Below, in pieces: positions 61,127 to 64,000 of a stretch of 64,000 nt of DNA. Within the stretch, counting starts at the first letter, position 1. The number at the start of each line of letters is the position of its first letter. Made by a program: the position numbers and the translations under genes. This stretch comes from an uncultured Collinsella sp. (lineage in GTDB: Bacteria; Actinomycetota; Coriobacteriia; Coriobacteriales; Coriobacteriaceae): assembly GCA_900541245.1 (NCBI GenBank), contig UQIS01000006.1:1-64000 (forward strand), read 5' to 3'. The notes below the pieces were generated by a model. It was given only the letters and a program-made list of their open reading frames with translations. It had not been told where the DNA came from and searched no databases.

Positions 61127-62485
61127 ATGTTCTGTTCGCAGTGTGGCGCCCCCATGGGCGATAACGACAAGTTCTGCGGCGTGTGCGGTGCCCCTAATAC
61201 CGAGGTTAAGGCCGCCGGTCCCGCTCCGCAAGCTCAACCTCAGCCGCAGGGTCAGCCGTTTGCCCAGCCGCAGCCGTTCGTTGCGCCCCAGCCGGCTATG
61301 AACGCGCCCAAGGGTTGTATGGCTCAGGCCTTCAACGACATGCTTAAGGTTCCCGGCGCCTTGGTTCGCGTATGTCAGATTGCCTTTTTGCCGGCGCTGA
61401 TCTGCGTCGTGTCGGTGCTGGTGCTGTTTATCCCCGTTATCGGCGGTATCGCAGCGGCCATTGGCTTTTTGCTCGCGTACGTGGCAAGCGTGTGCGGCGC
61501 GGGCTTTGCTATCGAGTGGGGTCGTGACCTGTCGCTCAAGGATGATAACGGCATGGAGCGTCCGCTGCTGCGCTCGACCTCGTTTGGATTGGGCATTTTC
61601 TCGTCTGTCATTACCGGTGTGCTCGAGTTCGTGGCCATTATTCCGGTGATTGGCGTGGTGTTCTCGGCTATCGAGAGCGTCGTGATCGGTGCCGTCGGTT
61701 CATATTATTTCAATGGTTGGAGCGGTCTTGAGGGTGCCCTCATCGGTTCGATGGGGCTGCTTGTCTTTGCCATGATCGTGTCGGTGGTACTGGGCATCTT
61801 CTTTAAGATGTTTGGTGATGCCGCCGTGATGCACTTTGCCGTCGCGGGGCGCGTGGAAAGCGCGTTTTCGCTCGAGAAGGTCTGGAAGTCTTATAAGGCC
61901 AACCTGGGCAAGCTATTCTGCGCCTCGATTCTTCCCGAGTTTTTGACGGGCATCGTGTCGCACATCATCACGTGGATCTTCACCGCCATCTTTGGCGCCA
62001 TTGCTACGTTTGGTATGTATAGCTATTACTATCGCCCCACGGGTCTTGAGGCAATCATCGAGGGCGGCGGCATCACGCTCATTCTGTTCTTGATGATCGT
62101 TGCCTTTGTCACGTTGTTCCTGACTGTGTTTGGCAAGATGCTCAAGTATCGCGCCGTTGGCTACTGGGCCGCGCGTTATGCCAGCGAGTGGGCCGATGAG
62201 GATGCCGACGATGTCCTGACGTTTGTGCTCCCGGGTGAGAAGAAGCCTGCTCCTGCGGGATTCAATCCCACGGCCGCCACTGGTGCTGCACCTGCTCCGG
62301 CACCTGCACCTGCCCCTGCACCCGCACCGGCGCCTGCCCCGGCGCCCGCGCCTGCCCCGGCGCCCGCGCCTGCACCCGCACCGGCGCCCGAGGCGACGCC
62401 TGCGGAACCCGATTGGAATGCCGTTGCCACGCCGGCGGATGAGCCGGGCGATAGTCCTGCTGCCGAAAACAATCAAACCGAATAG
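61127..62485 (+). CDS. Zinc-ribbon membrane protein with Ala-Pro tail
   Basis: A 452-residue protein. A zinc ribbon (CSQCG...CGVCG, residues 3-22) is followed by a Gln/Pro linker, about six hydrophobic helices (90-360) and a C-terminal tract (about 385-425) of alternating Ala-Pro, from a repeat-rich DNA region (62281-62395). ATG 61127 follows GAAGGGATGATTTCG. Function unknown; the layout is shared with the next gene. Slippage of the repeat could vary tail length. Confidence 0.8.
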   Translation: MFCSQCGAPMGDNDKFCGVCGAPNTEVKAAGPAPQAQPQPQGQPFAQPQPFVAPQPAMNAPKGCMAQAFNDMLKVPGALVRVCQIAFLPALICVVSVLVLFIPVIGGIAAAIGFLLAYVASVCGAGFAIEWGRDLSLKDDNGMERPLLRSTSFGLGIFSSVITGVLEFVAIIPVIGVVFSAIESVVIGAVGSYYFNGWSGLEGALIGSMGLLVFAMIVSVVLGIFFKMFGDAAVMHFAVAGRVESAFSLEKVWKSYKANLGKLFCASILPEFLTGIVSHIITWIFTAIFGAIATFGMYSYYYRPTGLEAIIEGGGITLILFLMIVAFVTLFLTVFGKMLKYRAVGYWAARYASEWADEDADDVLTFVLPGEKKPAPAGFNPTAATGAAPAPAPAPAPAPAPAPAPAPAPAPAPAPAPAPAPEATPAEPDWNAVATPADEPGDSPAAENNQTE

Positions 62486-62493
62486 TCGGTCGA

Positions 62494-62530
62494 GGCGCCC
62501 TGGGTAACTGAGCCCGGGGTGCCTTTTTTA
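62494..62530 (+). terminator. Terminator after the zinc-ribbon Ala-Pro protein gene
   Basis: A GC stem (GGCGCCCTGGG with CCCGGGGTGCC) followed by TTTTTT. Confidence 0.85.
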
Positions 62531-62678
62531 CTGCGGAAGCAAGAAAATGCCTGGGAAACGGTTGCAGTAAAAATTCTCGGAAATTGGTCAATGTTGCGCA
62601 ACAACGTCGCGGCTATTGTTGAGAACATAGTCGTGTAAGGTTTGAAGGCGTGCAACGCCTTAGGAAAAGGAGAAGCTT

Positions 62679-63344
62679 ATGTTCTGTCCCACTTGTGGTT
62701 CTCCCATTTCGGATGATGCCAAATTCTGCCCGGTTTGCGGATCTCCTATTGGTGCCGCTCCTGCTGCTCCTCAGCCTGCGCCCCAGCCGACTCCTCAGCC
62801 GCAGCCCGCGCCTCAGCCCACGCAGATTCAGCCCACTCCGGTTCAGGCAGTTCAGCCTCAGCAGCAGTACGCCGGGCAGCAGCAGTACACCGGCCAGCAG
62901 CAGTATGCTCAGCAGCCTGCACCTGCCCCGATGGGCTATGCTCCGATTAAGACCGACCGTGGCGTGATTGGCTGGCTCCTGCTTTCTATCGTGACCTGCG
63001 GCATCTATTCGTATTACTTCCTCTACTGCCTGGCTCGCGACATCAATACCATGTGCCAGGAGGATGGCGATTCCACGCCGGGCATTGCCGCGTTCATCTT
63101 GCTGTCGTTTGTGACCTGCGGTTTCTATGCCCTCTACTGGTACTATAAGATCGGTAACCGCCTGCAGGCCAACGCCCCTCGCTATGGCTTGGTGTTCCAG
63201 GAGAACGGCACCACCATTCTTATGTGGCAGATTGTCGGTGCGCTCCTGTGCGGCCTTGGTCCCATCTTTGCCATGAACATCATCATCAAGAACACCAACG
63301 CCATGGCTACGGTCTACAACACCCGTCTCGGCGTGCGTGCCTAA
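62679..63344 (+). CDS. Zinc-ribbon DUF4234-type membrane protein
   Basis: A 221-residue protein with zinc ribbon CPTCG...CPVCG (residues 3-22), a Pro/Gln-rich linker (28-80) and a DUF4234-like membrane domain with three to four helices (LLLSIVTCGIYSYYFLY; FILLSFVTCGFYALYWYY). The site is AAAAGGAGAAGCTT. It overlaps the DUF2752 gene by 8 nt. Function unknown. Confidence 0.85.
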   Translation: MFCPTCGSPISDDAKFCPVCGSPIGAAPAAPQPAPQPTPQPQPAPQPTQIQPTPVQAVQPQQQYAGQQQYTGQQQYAQQPAPAPMGYAPIKTDRGVIGWLLLSIVTCGIYSYYFLYCLARDINTMCQEDGDSTPGIAAFILLSFVTCGFYALYWYYKIGNRLQANAPRYGLVFQENGTTILMWQIVGALLCGLGPIFAMNIIIKNTNAMATVYNTRLGVRA

Positions 63345-63834
63345 CGATCAAGTCGTCGTGAGTAATACTCAGGGACATAAGGGCGCGGCGGAACTCATTC
63401 GCCGCGCCCTTTCTTGCATCGGCGCACTCTTTGTCGCCTGGCTCGCACTCTACCTGCTCGATATCGGCTGCGTGTTTCGCCTGATGACGGGCATCCCCTG
63501 TCCGGGATGCGGCATGACGAGGGCGTGGTTGGCGGCGCTGCGCCTCGATTTTGCGGCAGCCTTTGCCTACCATCCGCTGTTTTGGGTGGTGCCGATTGCG
63601 TTTGTGCTCGCGTTCGTGCGCGAGGAGGCGGCATCGAGCAAGCTAAAGCGTGGTATCGACATTGCGGTCACCGTGTTGTGCGTGCTGGTCGTCGCCGTAT
63701 GGATCGTGCGCCTCATCAATCCGGCAGATGCCGGTCTGCTCTTTGGCGGCCATGCGCCCGCCGGAGTTCCCGACGATATCATCCACCTCGAACCCCCACG
63801 CTGGCTCACCATCCTTCGCTCTTACCTGGCGTGA
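63337..63834 (+). CDS. DUF2752 membrane protein
   Basis: A 165-residue membrane protein with the DUF2752 signature GIPCPGCGMTRAW (near 49-61) and about three helices. The GTG at 63337 overlaps the previous stop codon by 8 nt; a GTG at 63358 is an alternative. Sits in one operon with the DUF4234 protein. DUF2752 proteins have no known function. Confidence 0.85.
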   Translation: MPNDQVVVSNTQGHKGAAELIRRALSCIGALFVAWLALYLLDIGCVFRLMTGIPCPGCGMTRAWLAALRLDFAAAFAYHPLFWVVPIAFVLAFVREEAASSKLKRGIDIAVTVLCVLVVAVWIVRLINPADAGLLFGGHAPAGVPDDIIHLEPPRWLTILRSYLA

Positions 63835-63867
63835 CGGAGGACACGCTAGAAAAACGGTCGACATATA

Positions 63868-63907
63868 AGCGGGGGCGAACGTTGAGATAACGTCCGCCCC
63901 CGCTTTG
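63868..63907. terminator. Bidirectional terminator
   Basis: AAGCGGGGGCG and CGCCCCCGCTT arms with AACGTT pairing inside, between the DUF2752 gene and the minus-strand gene that enters at the window edge. Confidence 0.85.
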
Positions 63908-63940
63908 CTCTAGCCAGGTTGTTATGGGTGGGCGTGACGG

Positions 63941-64000
63941 CTACTCGTCGTGCTTCTCCTCGTGGCGTGCAGCAGCGCGTGCGTCGTGGATGCCCTTGAT
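63941..64000 (-). CDS. C-terminal end of a gene entering from the right edge
   Basis: On the minus strand the last 20 codons read IKGIHDARAAARHEEKHDE before a TAG stop at 63941. Too short to identify. Confidence 0.5.
   Translation of the reverse strand: MKGIHDARAAARHEEKHDE

Noticed and set aside
62281..62395. Stand-alone tandem repeat
   Set aside because: The repeat is in frame and codes for the Ala-Pro tail of the 61127 protein.

Overview
The window is a GC-rich, gene-dense bacterial chromosome segment. Protein content (AmaP/DUF2273/Asp23 cluster, OPT transporter, 2-hydroxyacyl-CoA dehydratase activase fusion, Lgt, YitT, zinc-ribbon membrane proteins, Gram-positive-like ABC cassettes, strong AAGGAG-type ribosome binding sites, GTG/TTG starts) suggests an anaerobic gut actinomycete of the Coriobacteriia, most likely Collinsella or a close relative. 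This is inference from gene style; no rRNA or tRNA gene is present to confirm it.

Layout: 0.2-4.4 kb holds aspartate-family amino-acid genes (thrC divergent from lysC-asd). 5-13 kb carries ogt, an OmpR-type two-component pair, a GyrI-like protein and a MacB-like ABC exporter. 13.4-16 kb is a repeat-rich stretch with a membrane-anchored XRE regulator. 16-25 kb holds pfkA, a Cys Ntn-hydrolase, an M18 aminopeptidase, a RelB-PIN toxin-antitoxin pair, a 2-hydroxyacid dehydrogenase, map, a radical SAM protein and an alpha/beta hydrolase. 25-27.4 kb has a GGDEF-REC-HD-GYP protein with an HPt partner. 27.4-31.8 kb is a five-gene amino-acid ABC uptake operon ending in a PuuD-like hydrolase. 32-36 kb has dxs, an HD protein and a CmpB-like membrane protein. 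36-42 kb has amtB-glnB, two TetR regulators, an MFS exporter, a HAD phosphatase and a putative type I toxin locus. 42-48.8 kb has a 1593-residue dehydratase-activase fusion, a 3-hydroxyacyl-CoA dehydrogenase and an arylsulfotransferase remnant. 48.8-64 kb has DUF389 and OPT membrane proteins, coaX, dCMP deaminase, NifU-like, lgt, a large membrane glycosyltransferase-like protein, yebC, the AmaP-DUF2273-Asp23 set, YitT, and three small-domain membrane proteins.

The most striking feature is the intergenic DNA, which is full of long, often perfect inverted repeats in several families: (A) three hairpins beginning AGTTGCGGTG whose arms vary in a compensated way; (B) about 13 short palindromes, 12 of them with a GGGAC(A/T)G core, many touching a stop codon; (C) three 130-170-nt inverted repeats enclosing CCTGCGGTTTT; (D) a ~385-bp block present twice, the second copy carrying the fossil C-terminus of an FtsX-type permease; plus single cruciforms, including a 60-nt-arm inverted duplication of the pfkA gene end and a 21-bp hairpin that hides the ribosome binding site of a HAD phosphatase gene. 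No IS transposase, phage, CRISPR array, tRNA or rRNA was found.

The best candidate for an undescribed system is the 40.8-41.2 kb locus: a 41-residue hydrophobic/basic peptide whose ribosome binding site is in a hairpin, facing a convergent antisense promoter with motifs shared between the two predicted RNAs, flanked by two same-type palindromes. It looks like a type I toxin-antitoxin module.
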